Notes under the pieces: generated by a model | Databases searched by the model: none | What the model was told of the DNA's origin: nothing | Seen by the model: only the letters and a program-made list of their open reading frames with translations | NCBI GenBank assembly: GCA_030386875.1 | Contig: CM059562.1 | Coordinates: forward strand, 72,476,201-72,540,200 | From: Morinoia aosen | Taxonomy: Eukaryota > Arthropoda > Malacostraca > Amphipoda > Talitridae | Direction of reading: 5' to 3' | Length of the DNA: 64,000 bases | In this document: positions 12,401 through 21,575 of the stretch, piece by piece | Numbering within the stretch: the first letter of the stretch is position 1 | How the letters are laid out: the number at the start of each line of letters is the position of its first letter | Position numbers and translations under genes: made by a program

Positions 12401-15400
12401 AGTATAATATTTTTGTTTGTACTAGTATTGACATTTCTACCAGTATTGATTTTTATTGATATGGGACATTGTTTTATAAATAAATTCAATGTGGTTTAAT
12501 GTTTCTTATATGCTAGAGAGAATGTTTCTTTTCTGGTCCAGCCAACTCATATTTTTTCTCTCTTTGATAACTAAATTGAAGGTTTGTTGAGCGCCCATTT
12601 TTTTGAGGTGTATATCAAATCAAAGGTAGATATTTTTTCAATATGATGTATACTTATTTGATGCATCACATATTTTCTTCTCAAGTCCTTAGCTCTGCAA
12701 AGATTCCTGGAATGGAAGTGTGTCATGATGTTGTTATTGAGTGTTGGCTATTTCGTACCCACAGACACCTAATGGAGCTTCAATATATTCTCATCTAAAA
12801 CACAAGACTAATTCCGGGTCTCGAAGAAGAAGAAGGAGTAAATATGACCGGTCGGGGGAAGCCATCCACAATGTAAGATGCTTCAAGTACAGTTGTATGC
12901 TTTTCATGTGCAATGTGCTGTGCTGTGATGTTTGATTTGACATTGGCCTCATTTTTTATTCATGTTGCTTAAACTTTAATTCATTACCTATTTAATCTGA
13001 ATGATATGCTGTAAGTAAACCCAGGGAACCTTGTCAGTTTGTTTCTTTTTTCATTTTGCCTTTTGGGCCTGCAAGGTATTGTGTGATTACTCATATCAGA
13101 TTTCATCAAGTGTGTTGTCAGGGTTAAAATTTTTGCCATCTTCTTATTGTGTCACTTGAATTTAATTTTGCTATGTTTGGTTGTTAAATTGTTAATACAA
13201 TTATACTGATATATTTTCCTTCTAGTATCAGCACAAATGTGAATAACTTTTTTAAATTCTTATCACTTGTGTAATTCTTAAATTTAACAGTGACAATATT
13301 TTCAAGGACCATAAAAATCTACTAATAACCTTCATAAATATTTCAGCTGGCACACAGATGCTTAAATTTTTGGCCCCCCTACCAATCCTTGGGCTACTTC
13401 CATATTTCAATACTTAATGCTTATATAATCTGCCCTACTTCAGATCTCCCAGAGGGAACATGTGAGGTCCTGAAGCTAACAGTTAGGTACGCTTTTTTGT
13501 TGAAATACAGACTTAGAATAGTTTTTTTGTGTTACGGTCATCTAATCTAACTTGACCTTTTTCAGGTTATATCAAACGGCACAGCTGCATCCAGCTCAGG
13601 TGCAGGCAGCCACAGTCACAACAACTCGACCATAGCGACGCCTGACCTCACCGAGATGATGTCCGATTGCCAAGACCCGCCCATAAACCAGTTCCTCCAC
13701 GAGATATTGTCAAGAGATTCTAGCGTAGAGAATGAGACTCCTCCTGGGTTGTCCAGGCTGAGTCGCATGCTGCTGTGCGACCCTCTTACTTGGGACACGA
13801 GTGTCATCATCTCTGCTGTCAAAAACAAAATTGGGATCTTCAAAGACTCCCAGTCCTGCAAGTCTATCATCAGGTCTGTGTTTTGATTGTAGTTTGAGCA
13901 TTAAGTCATGTTGTATTGTGTTTACTTTGGTCTCATGTCGTAAATCCATCATCAGGTGGGTGTTTTGATTGTAGTTTGAGCATCAGGTTATGTTGCATTA
14001 TGTGTTATTTGGGCGAATATTGTGCAAATCCATTACCAGGTTGCTGTTTTGATTGCACATACCTTGTGCTTGTGTCTTGCAAGTCCATTTTCAAATAGGT
14101 TTTTCGATTGCTTATATTTTCCTTCTGTCTTGCTATAATATCATCTTTGCTCGAGGTCCTTGTCATAACTAACAAGCATTCGATGCATGTATGGCTTTAT
14201 CAGGGGTATTTTATTAATTTTTTCCTAGTGAACCCATCAGTAGCTAAATATTTATGTCTCTTCACACTAATAATAATGAAAGTAATGCTTCAAACTGTGG
14301 CATGAGCTATATACTGCGATATACTGTTTTTTTTTTAGAACCTGCATTAGGGCTTGAGGCTCTGGGTTTACCTTGTCATTTGGCATTCGCAATGATAGTC
14401 TGACATTGTGTTATATCTAGCTTTTTGGTCAAGCTCATCAATGATTTAGTCATTGAATCGTTACTTCAGTAATTTGTTCCCTATGCCTAAAATAGTTTGA
14501 ATATTGATGTTTTAAAATATGAAGATAATCACTGATCCTTCTACCAAAATGTTCAATTGTTAAAATTAGTGATTGTTTTTGTATATCAACTCCCTTCCCC
14601 TCAGCTTTGTGCGTGCCAGCCTGAGCCACTCTTTCTCGGAGGCACAGCAAGAAGCTGAGGCATTCGTCACCCTGCATCCACGACTCGAGCTGGTGAGGCA
14701 AAGGATTACTTCTACCTTAGGGTCTCAAATAGCCTTTTTTGGTAGTGCGCTTCTGCCAAGAGTTCTCAAATTGATTCTTTTGATGATGTGTTTATCCTAG
14801 TCAGAATTTCCAAATTAATTTTTTTTCATTACGCGCTTTTCCTGCCCAAAGTTCCCGAATTATTGTGTTTATCATAGTCAGAATTTCCAAAATAATTTTT
14901 TTCAATACGCGCTTTTCCTGCCCAAAGTTTCCAAATTATTTATTTTAATGATGTGCTTTTCTGCTCAGAGTTCCCAAATAAATTATTTTAATGACATGCT
15001 TCTCCTGCTCAGTGTTCCCATATTTTTTTTTTCTGATGCAGTGCTTCTCCTGTCAAGAGTTCCTAAATTATTTATTTTTATGATGTGCTGTTCCTGCTCA
15101 AGATGTCACATTTGGCTCGTTTTCACTGGAAACTTAGCTATGATAGCCACTCAACATCTGCTACCGTTCAAGGTTGCCAGATGCTGACTGAAGTTCATGG
15201 TGCGATTTTAGGTATAAGAAACAAAATTGAGAAATTAAAACTGCCATTGTGTAAACCCTGCTGTGACCTTAATAGTGATCAGCCTGCCTAGCCTCTTTTG
15301 TTGAAGAAACAAATTTGTTGTTCTTAAATTGGCGTTCTCAATTAGCATTCTCAGAATGGAAATGCAAAGTTCCAAGCAGAGGGTTAGGTAGGCTTTTTTT

Positions 15401-18400
15401 GTTGAATCAGTGTAAATTTTTCGTTTTCTTACAAACCTTCTTTTATTTTGGTTCACTGCTGTCCTTTTTTTCATCACCTATTTTTTTCTTCATCAAATGT
15501 TATCTTATTTTATGATTTTCCTTGCAACTTGCGGTTTCTAAGTACAGAAGGTTTGGTGTGGGAACATACCTTACGCATAGATTCCGTGTTCCCATACCTC
15601 CACACGAGACAAAGTCTTTATTTTCTTAGAAACACCTTTGTTGCAGTTAGAGTGGTTTAAACTAACCCATAATCTGATCAAATTTAATCAAAACTGATAA
15701 AAATGTATCAGAACAACTGAGCAGTAGGTTAGGAGGTGAATTGCAATTGGTGCAAGTCTAAAACCACACAAATCTAAAACACCACACATGCAAAACACCA
15801 CAAGTGCACCACACCGCAAGTCCAAAACTCTGCAAGTCTGACCACAACACAAGTGCCAAACCCAAGTCTGACCACAACACAAGTGCACAACACTGCCAGT
15901 CTGACCGCACCACAAGTGCAAACACTGCCAGTCTGACCGCACCACAAGTGCCAAACACCTCAAGTGTGACACCAGCACCCTACCCGGCAGGCGTACGCGA
16001 TGCAAGTGAGCGCACTGCTGCGGCAGGGGCAGGAGGAGCAGGCCATGCGCTGGTGCCAGCGCTGCCTCGCGCTCGTCTCCCATGCCTCCGCCATCAGGGA
16101 CTTCATCCTCAGCCGCGACTGTCGGCCCGTGAGTGCTGTTGTGTGGCTCTGTCTCCCTGCCTCCTACTTGTGTGTGTGGCTCTGTCTGTCTGTCTGTCTG
16201 TCTGCCTGCCTGCCTGTGTGTTGTTGTGTGGCTCTGTCTGTTTGCCTGCTTGTGTGTGTTGTGTGCTTCGGTCTGCCTGGTTCCTTCTTGTGTCTCTGCA
16301 ATGCCTCCTACATCCAGATACAGGAAGCATTAATCTATGCGTCATTATGGTGACTTACCCTCTAACTTGTGTACCTCTGCCTCCTAATTGTGTCTCGACT
16401 CTGCCTTTTAATTGTACCTTTTAGCCTTGTTGTGTGAGTGTTGTGATGAGCTTTTTAGTTCCACCTCCTACTTTCTTGTCTCTCATTTGTCTTTGCCTGC
16501 TTGAAGGGCTTTTGCGGTCGTTGCAGTTCAATGTACTCCACTTGTATCTTGTTTTTAGTATTCTGCATGGTATTCGAATAAAGTTGGTTTTGGTCTGTCG
16601 TTTCTTTTCTTTCATTTCTTATAATATATGTTAGAATGTCTTGTTCTGATCTTCATTGTGTTAATTCAAGTTCTTTTTGTATATAAACCTTCTGCAACTT
16701 ATTTTAATTTCATTTTTTGTATTTTGACTACACACTCCTCATGTCACTAGCTGTTGACAAAGAACATTTTAATGGTGTTTCGACTCAGAGTAGTGTACTG
16801 AACCACCTCAGAATAATCTACTAACTGAGAATAATCTACCAACTCAGAATAGCGTACTCAGAATAGCGTACTCAGAATAGCGTACTCAGAATAGCGTACT
16901 CGGAATAGCGTACTCAGAATAGCGTACTCAGGATGGCGTACTCAGGATGGCGTACTCAGGATAGCGTACTCAGGATAGCGTACTCAGGATAGCGTACTCA
17001 GGATAGCGTACTCAGGATAGCGTACTCAGGATAGCGTACTCAGGATAGCGTACTCAGGGTAGCGTACTTAGGATAGCGTACTCAGGATAGCGTACTCAGG
17101 ATAGCGTACTCAGGATAGCGTACTCAGGATAGCGTACTCAGGATAGCGTACTCAGGATTGCGTACTCAGGATAGCGTACTCAGGATAGCGTACTCAGGAT
17201 AGCGTACTCAGGATAGCGTACTCAGGATAGTGTACTCAGAATAGCGCACTCAGAATAGTATACTAATTTTTTTACATTCAAAATTAGAGCTTCGGCGAAC
17301 TTTTGAATGCTGTCGTGCTTAGCAAAGATTCAGCTCGCTGAGGCAGCTGCCAGTGTCTGCTGACGTGCTTTTGCTGACGGACGGCCTTGTCTCGCAGGGC
17401 ACGAGCTCCTCCTCCTCTGCTGACGCCCCTCCTGACGACTGCCCTGACGGCGCCGTCTCTGCGCCGGACTCGCGCTCGCCTCCGCCCCCTGTGAGTGTCT
17501 TCTTGTGGTAGTCATCGTGGTGTGGTGGTTAAGACTATTGATCACCGTGGTGGAATGGTTAAGAGTGGTGGTCACCGTGGTAGAATGGTTAAGAGTTGTG
17601 GTCACCGTGGTGGAATGGTTAAGAGTGGTGGTCACCGTGGTGGAATGGTTAAGAGTAGTGATCACCGTGGTGGAATGGTTAAGAGTGGTGGTCACCGTGG
17701 TGGAATGGTTAAGAGTTGTGGTCACCGTGGTGGAATGGTTAAGAGTGGTGGTCACCGTGGTGGAATGGTTAAGGCCCCTTTCACACAGAGCGTGAAATCA
17801 CGTTGCGTGTAAAAATCTCGCAGCAGGATTTCACGCTCAATCGTTCACACGAGGCATTTTTTTATGCTTGATTCTATCAGTGTTGCATTGCTGTTCTCCG
17901 AGTGTGCTCACGAGTGTTTGTGGACTGGGTAATAATGGCTGCTCAGAGTAAAGTAAAGAAAGCTCTCCTTTTATACTTGCTGTATAAAAGACAGCAAAGG
18001 AAGAGAAGAAGGCGGTGCTGGGTACATAAGGTAGTCAGTTTAAGGCGCAAGAAGGAGAATTATCCACACTATTTGCAAAATTAAGGGAAGATGAAGCCAA
18101 ATTCTTCAATTACTTCCGTATGTCTGCCGAAAGTTTTGACGAATTGCTGTCATACGTCCAAGGCAAATTAACCCGCAACAACACGCAGATGAGGGATGCT
18201 GTACCTGCTATTGAAAAACTGGCTTTAACCCTCAGGTAAAGTATTTCGATCTTGCTAAGTAAGTAGGTTGTAATAATGACAATATTAATAAAAAATCTTA
18301 CTTAGTATTCCAATCTTACTTAGTATTCATATAAAAGATATGTAAGATCCATATGAAAGATATTTAAGAAATAAACAATAACACAACACATCCACTCTGA

Positions 18401-20016
18401 CCTCATCCACACATCCACTCTGACCCACTCTCTGAACCGCACTGCGAGGCGGAGTGAAAACACGCACAGTGTGCAAGGTAGACTTGAACACCAATGAAAG
18501 CTAAACTTTTGCGTGAAATTTCACGTTGTGTTTTTTCCAGACACACGCTCGGCATAAGGCGTGAACTTTCACGCTGCGTGAAAACCTGTCGCGTGTGAAC
18601 AGAAGTGTACATTATCTATGTCCGCTTAGGTTTGGCGTGAAAGGGGCTTAAGAGTGGTGGTCAAGGTGGTCTAGTGGGTGAAAGTGTTCGCCCTTTGTGG
18701 ATGCAGTGCAAGCTTGGTGTTTCTCTTCATTTTAGAAATGAAGAGAGTTAACTGCTATTTCCGTTCCTATTTTACAATTTGAAAAGGATACCTGCTATAA
18801 TTAAATCTTTACTGATTAGTTTTCAAATATTTAAAATGCAATGTACAAGACGATGCTATGTATCAACTTGATAGGAATTAAAAAATCCTTTTCTTCTCGT
18901 TTGTCCGCACAGACTTGCACCAGTTGTAATTTACTTTAGCATTAAATAGTCACACATGTGTTCTGGTGTCGAGTTATAACCATCCGAGTTTTGTGATACT
19001 TTTCCAAAATATCGGTGATTATTTCATGAGCTTTTCTTGACGAGAAGATTAAGTCCTGTACTTGAACCCTTATGTTAAGACTTCCTTGCTTTTTGACGTA
19101 CGTAATTTTCATAATTTTACGGAAGTCAAATTGCATTTCGACTTACGACTTGTTGAGTCAGTGAAATTTTATTCTGTGCGCTTTCAAACTTTTTGTATCC
19201 GCACAGTTGCCTCCTGCGGGGACGATCATCCCAGACCTGTCATGGCAGCACTTCCAGAAGCTGAGCGACGAGAACCTGCCTACCGCCAACACCGCCGACC
19301 CTCCTGCCTCTCTGCCATGCACCTCAGCTCTGTCAGACCTGGTTTCCACCCCTCCTTTTGTCGTCCCTGCCAACAGTCTCTTCACTACGGGAGTTCAGTC
19401 CTCTTCTACCAACTCCCGCTCCTTGCCTTGCAACTCCAGGAGTTCCTCCACTTCCGGCACCTCAGCTCCTGCTGCGTCGAAGTTGCCCAGCGATGTCATC
19501 GCGTCCATCATCAAGCGGTCGTCTTCCATACGCGAGGTGTCGACGGAGCAGGTCAGGGAAGAGTCCACTCACCTCATCAGTGACGAGCATCTCTTAGCGC
19601 TGGGTGTGCGCCAGCTCAACCAGCTTTTCAGGGGCCTGCCGCCGTTTTTGATTCAAGTGCTCAAGCAGCGGAGACGGACGCTCAAAAATCGTGGCTACGC
19701 TTACAGCTGTCGTCTCAAACGTAAAAGCGAGAGTGAGACCCTCAGTGTCAAGTGCAGGAAGCTGACTAAGGCTTTGAATGAGGTCATCAAAGAGAACCAA
19801 AACCTCCGCAGTGCTCATAAGACTCTCAGGAAAGGTTACCGGCAACTCCTCACGAAAATTAAGTCATACGAGGCTGATTTTCAGCAAGACGTTGAGGTCG
19901 AAAATTTACTTGCTAATCCTGATCCTCCGCCATCGTTGATGCCCGTTGAGGAGTTTCAACCGAAGGATCAGGACGACTACGAAGAGGATGCAGAGAGCGG
20001 AGAGGAGCCTGTATGA
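8325..20016 (+). CDS. Large protein with C-terminal Maf-type bZIP domain (nine coding exons)
   Basis: Join 8325-9428, 10567-10640, 11011-11515, 12765-12872, 13566-13873, 14605-14692, 15991-16128, 17398-17490, 19207-20016. Every junction has GT..AG and phases agree throughout, giving about 1075 codons. Residues about 1-250 are acidic, with VKQE and IKEEP SUMO-type sites. Near 412-448 lies a Cys/His cluster (C-x4-C-x12-C-x2-H-x2-C-x8-C-x2-C). Basic runs follow (KKIRR, SRRRRR). Residues about 640-775 are helical. The Maf extended homology region lies at about 930-954, the basic region [20 protein letters not shown] at 959-978, and a zipper with heptads L-L-V-L-L-L follows. Maf proteins bind DNA as dimers in the nucleus. 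Small Mafs are about 150 residues and large Mafs about 300-400, so this length is unusual. The N-terminal two thirds match no family I know. Confidence 0.8.
9429..10566 (+). other. Intron 1 of the Maf-like gene
   Basis: AT-rich intron between GTAAGC and TTCTTGTGCAG. No repeat family or ORF of note was seen. Confidence 0.6.
10567..10640 (+). CDS. Maf-like gene, coding exon 2
   Basis: 74 nt, residues 369-392 plus two bases of a split Arg codon. Acceptor TTGTGCAG, donor GTGAGT. It is short but keeps frame with both neighbours. Confidence 0.7.
10641..11010 (+). other. Intron 2 of the Maf-like gene
   Basis: 370-bp AT-rich intron with the acceptor GCGTTTTTTCAG. Nothing else was seen. Confidence 0.6.
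11011..11515 (+). CDS. Maf-like gene, coding exon 3
   Basis: 505 nt from acceptor TTTTTTCAG to donor GTAAGT. It encodes the Cys/His cluster (Cys at about 412, 417, 430, 436, 445, 448 and His at 433), a candidate zinc-binding site, then aromatic-rich helical sequence ([20 protein letters not shown]). Family not recognised. Confidence 0.8.
11516..12764 (+). other. Intron 3 of the Maf-like gene
   Basis: Contains the 43/86-bp tandem array at 12060-12350 and AT-rich unique sequence. The ORFs across the array come from the repeat. Confidence 0.6.
12060..12350 (+). repeat. 43-bp minisatellite in 86-bp dimers (intron 3)
   Basis: Two alternating forms of a roughly 43-bp unit share TTGCTGTCTCTTCAACAGTA. 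One continues TTATGTTCTTG and the other TTACGTTTTTGTTAATG. About seven units, the last ones degenerate. This is a small higher-order structure. Each unit carries a TCTTCAACAG string that resembles a splice acceptor. Confidence 0.75.
12765..12872 (+). CDS. Maf-like gene, coding exon 4
   Basis: 108 nt, exactly 36 codons, phase 0 at both ends. Encodes a basic stretch ([11 protein letters not shown]) that could serve as a nuclear localisation signal. Acceptor TACCCACAG, donor GTAAGA. Confidence 0.75.
12873..13565 (+). other. Intron 4 of the Maf-like gene
   Basis: AT-rich, with a partial copy of the SINE-A repeat at about 13446-13550. Confidence 0.55.
13446..13550 (+). repeat. SINE-A family, partial copy 1
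   Basis: Matches the front of the family in the same order as the other copies: CCCAGAGGGAACATGTGAGG, then GTTAGGTACGCTTTTTTGTTGAA, then TGTTACGGTCATCT. The rest is missing. Confidence 0.55.
13566..13873 (+). CDS. Maf-like gene, coding exon 5
   Basis: 308 nt, phase 0 to 2. Encodes a Ser/Asn-rich start, then a helical region ([27 protein letters not shown]). The codon third positions are clearly more GC-rich than in exons 1-4. Its donor CAG|GTCTGTG is weak and is duplicated downstream in the intron. Confidence 0.75.
13863..14110 (+). repeat. About 82-bp tandem duplication of the exon 5 splice-donor region
   Basis: Four decaying units each begin with a form of TCTATCATCAG|GT and continue GTTTTGATTG. 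Unit 1 spans the real exon end. Unit 2 offers CATCATCAG|GTGGGT at 13955, unit 3 CATTACCAG|GTTGCT, and unit 4 has lost the site. Use of the second donor would add 82 nt and shift the frame. Confidence 0.7.
14605..14692 (+). CDS. Maf-like gene, coding exon 6
   Basis: 88 nt that complete the split Ser codon from exon 5 and end in phase 0 at GTGAGG. Encodes an amphipathic helix ([14 protein letters not shown]). Acceptor CCCTTCCCCTCAG is strong. Confidence 0.75.
14750..15110 (+). repeat. Degenerate tandem repeat, units of about 60 bp (intron 6)
   Basis: Recurring blocks GAGTTCCCAAATTATT, TTTTGATGATGTGCTT and TTCCTGCTCA/CCCAAAG, about six diverged units. Confidence 0.55.
15340..15668 (+). repeat. 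SINE-A family, copy 2 (intron 6)
   Basis: Has the ordered family blocks GGGTTAGGTAGGC, TTCACTGCTGTCC, CATAGATTCCGTGTTCCC and TTGCAGTTAGAGTGGTTTAAACTAAC, in sense with the gene. Diverged at the front. Confidence 0.65.
15760..15985 (+). repeat. ACCACAAGTG-rich tandem repeat beside exon 7
   Basis: Units of about 17-25 bp built on CACAAGTGC and AGTCTGACC reach to within a few bases of the exon 7 acceptor (CTACCCGGCAG). The repeat supplies part of the C-rich tract before that acceptor. Confidence 0.65.
15991..16128 (+). CDS. Maf-like gene, coding exon 7
   Basis: 138 nt, 46 codons, phase 0. GC-rich. Encodes two helices ([18 protein letters not shown] and [12 protein letters not shown]) of tetratricopeptide-like appearance, not enough to name a fold. 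Donor GTGAGT. Confidence 0.75.
16140..16300 (+). repeat. TCTG/CCTG simple repeat
   Basis: GTGGCTCTGTCTG units with an inner (TCTG)n and (CCTG)n run at about 16180-16215. Several overlapping ORFs on both strands here are repeat artefacts. Confidence 0.7.
16785..17262 (+). repeat. 14-bp minisatellite (intron 7)
   Basis: Unit TACTCAGGATAGCG, nearly perfect from about 16853 to 17250 (around 28 copies) with ragged older units (CTCAGAATAATC) at the left edge. AGAATA variants sit at both edges and AGGATA in the middle, as expected if the centre was homogenised most recently. Confidence 0.85.
17398..17490 (+). CDS. Maf-like gene, coding exon 8
   Basis: 93 nt, 31 codons, phase 0. Low-complexity Ser, Asp and Pro ([17 protein letters not shown]), probably a flexible linker before the bZIP exon. 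Acceptor CTTGTCTCGCAG, donor GTGAGT. Confidence 0.7.
17508..17772 (+). repeat. 30-bp minisatellite with tRNA A-box-like unit (intron 8)
   Basis: About nine copies of a 30-bp unit (GGTCACCGTGGTGGAATGGT plus TAAGAGTGGT). The segment TGGTGGAATGGTTAAGAG resembles the internal A box of a tRNA or tRNA-derived SINE. The unit length is a multiple of three, so open frames on both strands are artefacts. A PIF/Harbinger element interrupts the array, which resumes in phase at 18649. Confidence 0.85.
17773..18648 (+). mobile_element. PIF/Harbinger-type element remnant inserted in the minisatellite
   Basis: 876 bp with ends GGCCCCTTTCAC and GTGAAAGGGGCT (11 of 12 bases inverted) and a TAA on each side (17770-17772, 18649-18651), matching the 3-bp TWA target duplication known for PIF/Harbinger. 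Subterminal GCGTGAAA motifs occur near both ends. It carries only the N-terminal piece of a transposase. The array resumes in phase on the right, so insertion came after the array formed. Confidence 0.8.
17935..18236 (+). pseudogene. PIF/Harbinger transposase, N-terminal fragment with frameshift
   Basis: Starts at an ATG ([13 protein letters not shown], then a basic run and WVH) and continues after a frameshift near 18045 with [20 protein letters not shown] and IEKLALTLR, the characteristic N-terminal helical region of Harbinger transposases. It ends at CTCAG|GTAAAG, a likely old splice donor. The DDE catalytic part is absent, so it is not functional. Confidence 0.75.
18649..18770 (+). repeat. 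End of 30-bp array and degenerate tRNA-SINE-like segment
   Basis: After the insertion the array gives one last unit (TTAAGAGTGGTGGTCAAGG), followed by TGGTCTAGTGGGTGAAAGTG and GATGCAGTGCAAGCTTGG, spaced like the A and B boxes of a tRNA-derived SINE but decayed in box B. It may be the source of the 30-bp unit. Confidence 0.4.
19207..20016 (+). CDS. Maf-like gene, coding exon 9 with bZIP domain
   Basis: Terminal coding exon, 269 codons, acceptor TTGTATCCGCACAG, stop TGA at 20014. Exon residues 1-120 are Ser/Pro/Thr-rich. 124-148 is the extended homology region ([19 protein letters not shown]), 153-172 the basic region, and leucine heptads lie at 179, 186, 193 (Val), 200, 207 and 214. The tail is acidic ([12 protein letters not shown]). 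Small Mafs have Ala and large Mafs Gln where this protein has Tyr in GYAYSCR, so DNA preference may differ. All DNA-contact Arg and Asn positions I know of in the NRGYA..CR core are kept. Confidence 0.9.
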   Translation: MPPAGTIIPDLSWQHFQKLSDENLPTANTADPPASLPCTSALSDLVSTPPFVVPANSLFTTGVQSSSTNSRSLPCNSRSSSTSGTSAPAASKLPSDVIASIIKRSSSIREVSTEQVREESTHLISDEHLLALGVRQLNQLFRGLPPFLIQVLKQRRRTLKNRGYAYSCRLKRKSESETLSVKCRKLTKALNEVIKENQNLRSAHKTLRKGYRQLLTKIKSYEADFQQDVEVENLLANPDPPPSLMPVEEFQPKDQDDYEEDAESGEEPV

Positions 20017-20625
20017 TGCTCAGTTTCATAAGCTTGAAAAATTATTCTAATCTTGTATATGTACTTTGTATGGCTGAGTTATAAGTGTTCACACAGTTTA
20101 TGTCTAATAATATGTTTTGTTGAATGTTACTTAACTTAAACAGCTTTTTAGTAACCTGTGTCTTCATTTTGGAACTCTGTTTTTGGTTTTTATGGGTGAG
20201 GGACGTGAGTTGGACATAAGTAACTTATCACTTGGTAGCATGACCGTCGTGCTGCTGCAGCTTAGCGATTTCTTCTATTCTCGGTATAAATGAAACGTGA
20301 AACAAAAGAAACATGACGCCTCCTGTCCAAAGCAAGGACGATTTCGCGATAGAATGACTGCCTTTTAAAAAATCTTCTAAAAAATGATGCTTTTTAAAAC
20401 GCCTTATTGAATAACTCACCACCTAATTTAATAACTTTAATCCTATTTAATAACTCACTCAGGATTAGCGTTTGGTTTTGATCGGCTATCAAAATTTAAG
20501 AGACTCATTTTGAAGCAATGCTCAGAGTTAATGAATTCGTTATAGTTCAAACACGTCAAAGCGATTAGCACTATGTAGATGGCATTAGTTGGAAAGAGTA
20601 AATAAAATACACTGATTTCAGTGCA
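20017..20625 (+). other. 3' UTR of the Maf-like gene with poly(A) signal
   Basis: No ORF continues past the stop. The first canonical AATAAA is at 20601-20606, a plausible cleavage signal giving a UTR of about 600 nt. Confidence 0.5.
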
Positions 20626-20789
20626 GAGCCCAGTTAGAATTTTGTCTCCCTCAACAAAAAAGGTTTTAATATATTTTAAAACCTCTTGTCCATGCTTTTG
20701 TGCTCATAACCTACTAGACACTGCTCAGTCACTCTCCACGTATGTTCTAACCCATTTAGTACAGTGTGCTGTAAGTCCTAGTACCCCCA

Positions 20790-20920
20790 TTCACTATAAG
20801 TATTGACACCACACCATAATTCCTGACACCCACACTTACCATAACACCTGACACCACACTTACCATAACACCTGACACCACACTTACCATAATACCTGAC
20901 ACCACACCTTAATTCTTATC
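20790..20920 (+). repeat. 25-bp minisatellite
   Basis: About five copies of CACTTACCATAACACCTGAC-type units, with variants at each edge. Confidence 0.75.
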
Positions 20921-20951
20921 TGGCAACGCTCACCATGGCCAACTCGCAATA

Positions 20952-21145
20952 ACCATAATTTCAATGGGAAGACAACCCTGATTTTTTGTAATTATATTTT
21001 ATACGTTCATATAATTTCGATGTTCATCTTGTGTGTTAAATTGGAGAAGTCTGATACTTTTTTTAAATTTTGTGACTTTTGGTGCAATATAGTTTGATTA
21101 ACTGAAGCGCCGGTAAACCCATGTTACTATTTTTACTCACCATAA
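20952..21145 (+). repeat. Dispersed repeat B, copy 1
   Basis: Shares ordered blocks with 32062-32260: TTTCAATGGGAAGACAA, GATGTTCATCT, GTGTTAAATTGG, TTTTGTGACTT, AGTTTGATTAACTGAAGCGC and CATGTTACTA. No coding capacity. Class unknown. Confidence 0.65.
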
Positions 21146-21318
21146 GTCTTTATAAATAGTACAATCCGGGTTAAATAAGTTGAAATGAAGATATTGTTTT
21201 TAATGTTGAACCATGTTTTCTCCCTTGTTGATGGTGCTGTTTCCAACATGATACATAGTTAGGTTCCTCGCTCGTGCACCCTGGCGCACTCGCCACCTCC
21301 TCTACGTCAAGATCTGAG

Positions 21319-21575
21319 CAGAGGTTCTTAACCCCTGGGTCGCGTCCCAAAGTTGGGTCGCTACCCAGGACGTCACTGTTGTTTTAATGTGCTGCGTAAA
21401 TTGATAAACACGACAGCTATCATTTTTGTTTCTGTAGTGTAAGCCTATAAAAGCCTGTTTTCAAAAGAATAGACATTATGAATGAAAATTTTTACTGTAT
21501 TGTTATGAAGGCTTGGGTTGTGGCAGTTATTTTGGGCAGATTTTGGGTTGATGCCAAAAAGGTTAAGAACAGCTG
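21319..21575. mobile_element. hAT-like MITE (257 bp)
   Basis: Ends CAGAGGTTCTTAACC and, inverted, CAGCTGTTCTTAACC (13 of 15 match). The CAG..GTTCTTAACC start is typical of hAT elements. Flanks GATCTGAG and ATCTACAG are only weakly alike, so the expected 8-bp duplication is decayed or the ends are off by a base. No transposase. Confidence 0.6.

Larger units (their letters stand above)
14693..15990 (+). other. Intron 6 of the Maf-like gene
   Basis: Filled by a degenerate roughly 60-bp repeat (14750-15110), a SINE-A copy (15340-15668) and an ACCACA-rich tandem tract running up to the acceptor (15760-15985). Confidence 0.55.
16129..17397 (+). other. Intron 7 of the Maf-like gene
   Basis: Begins with CTGT/CTGC-rich simple repeats (16140-16300), then unique AT-rich DNA, then the 14-bp minisatellite (16785-17262). 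Confidence 0.6.

Noticed and set aside
17330-17812. ORFs of 96-141 codons on both strands
   Set aside because: They are products of the 30-bp minisatellite and read antisense to coding exon 8.
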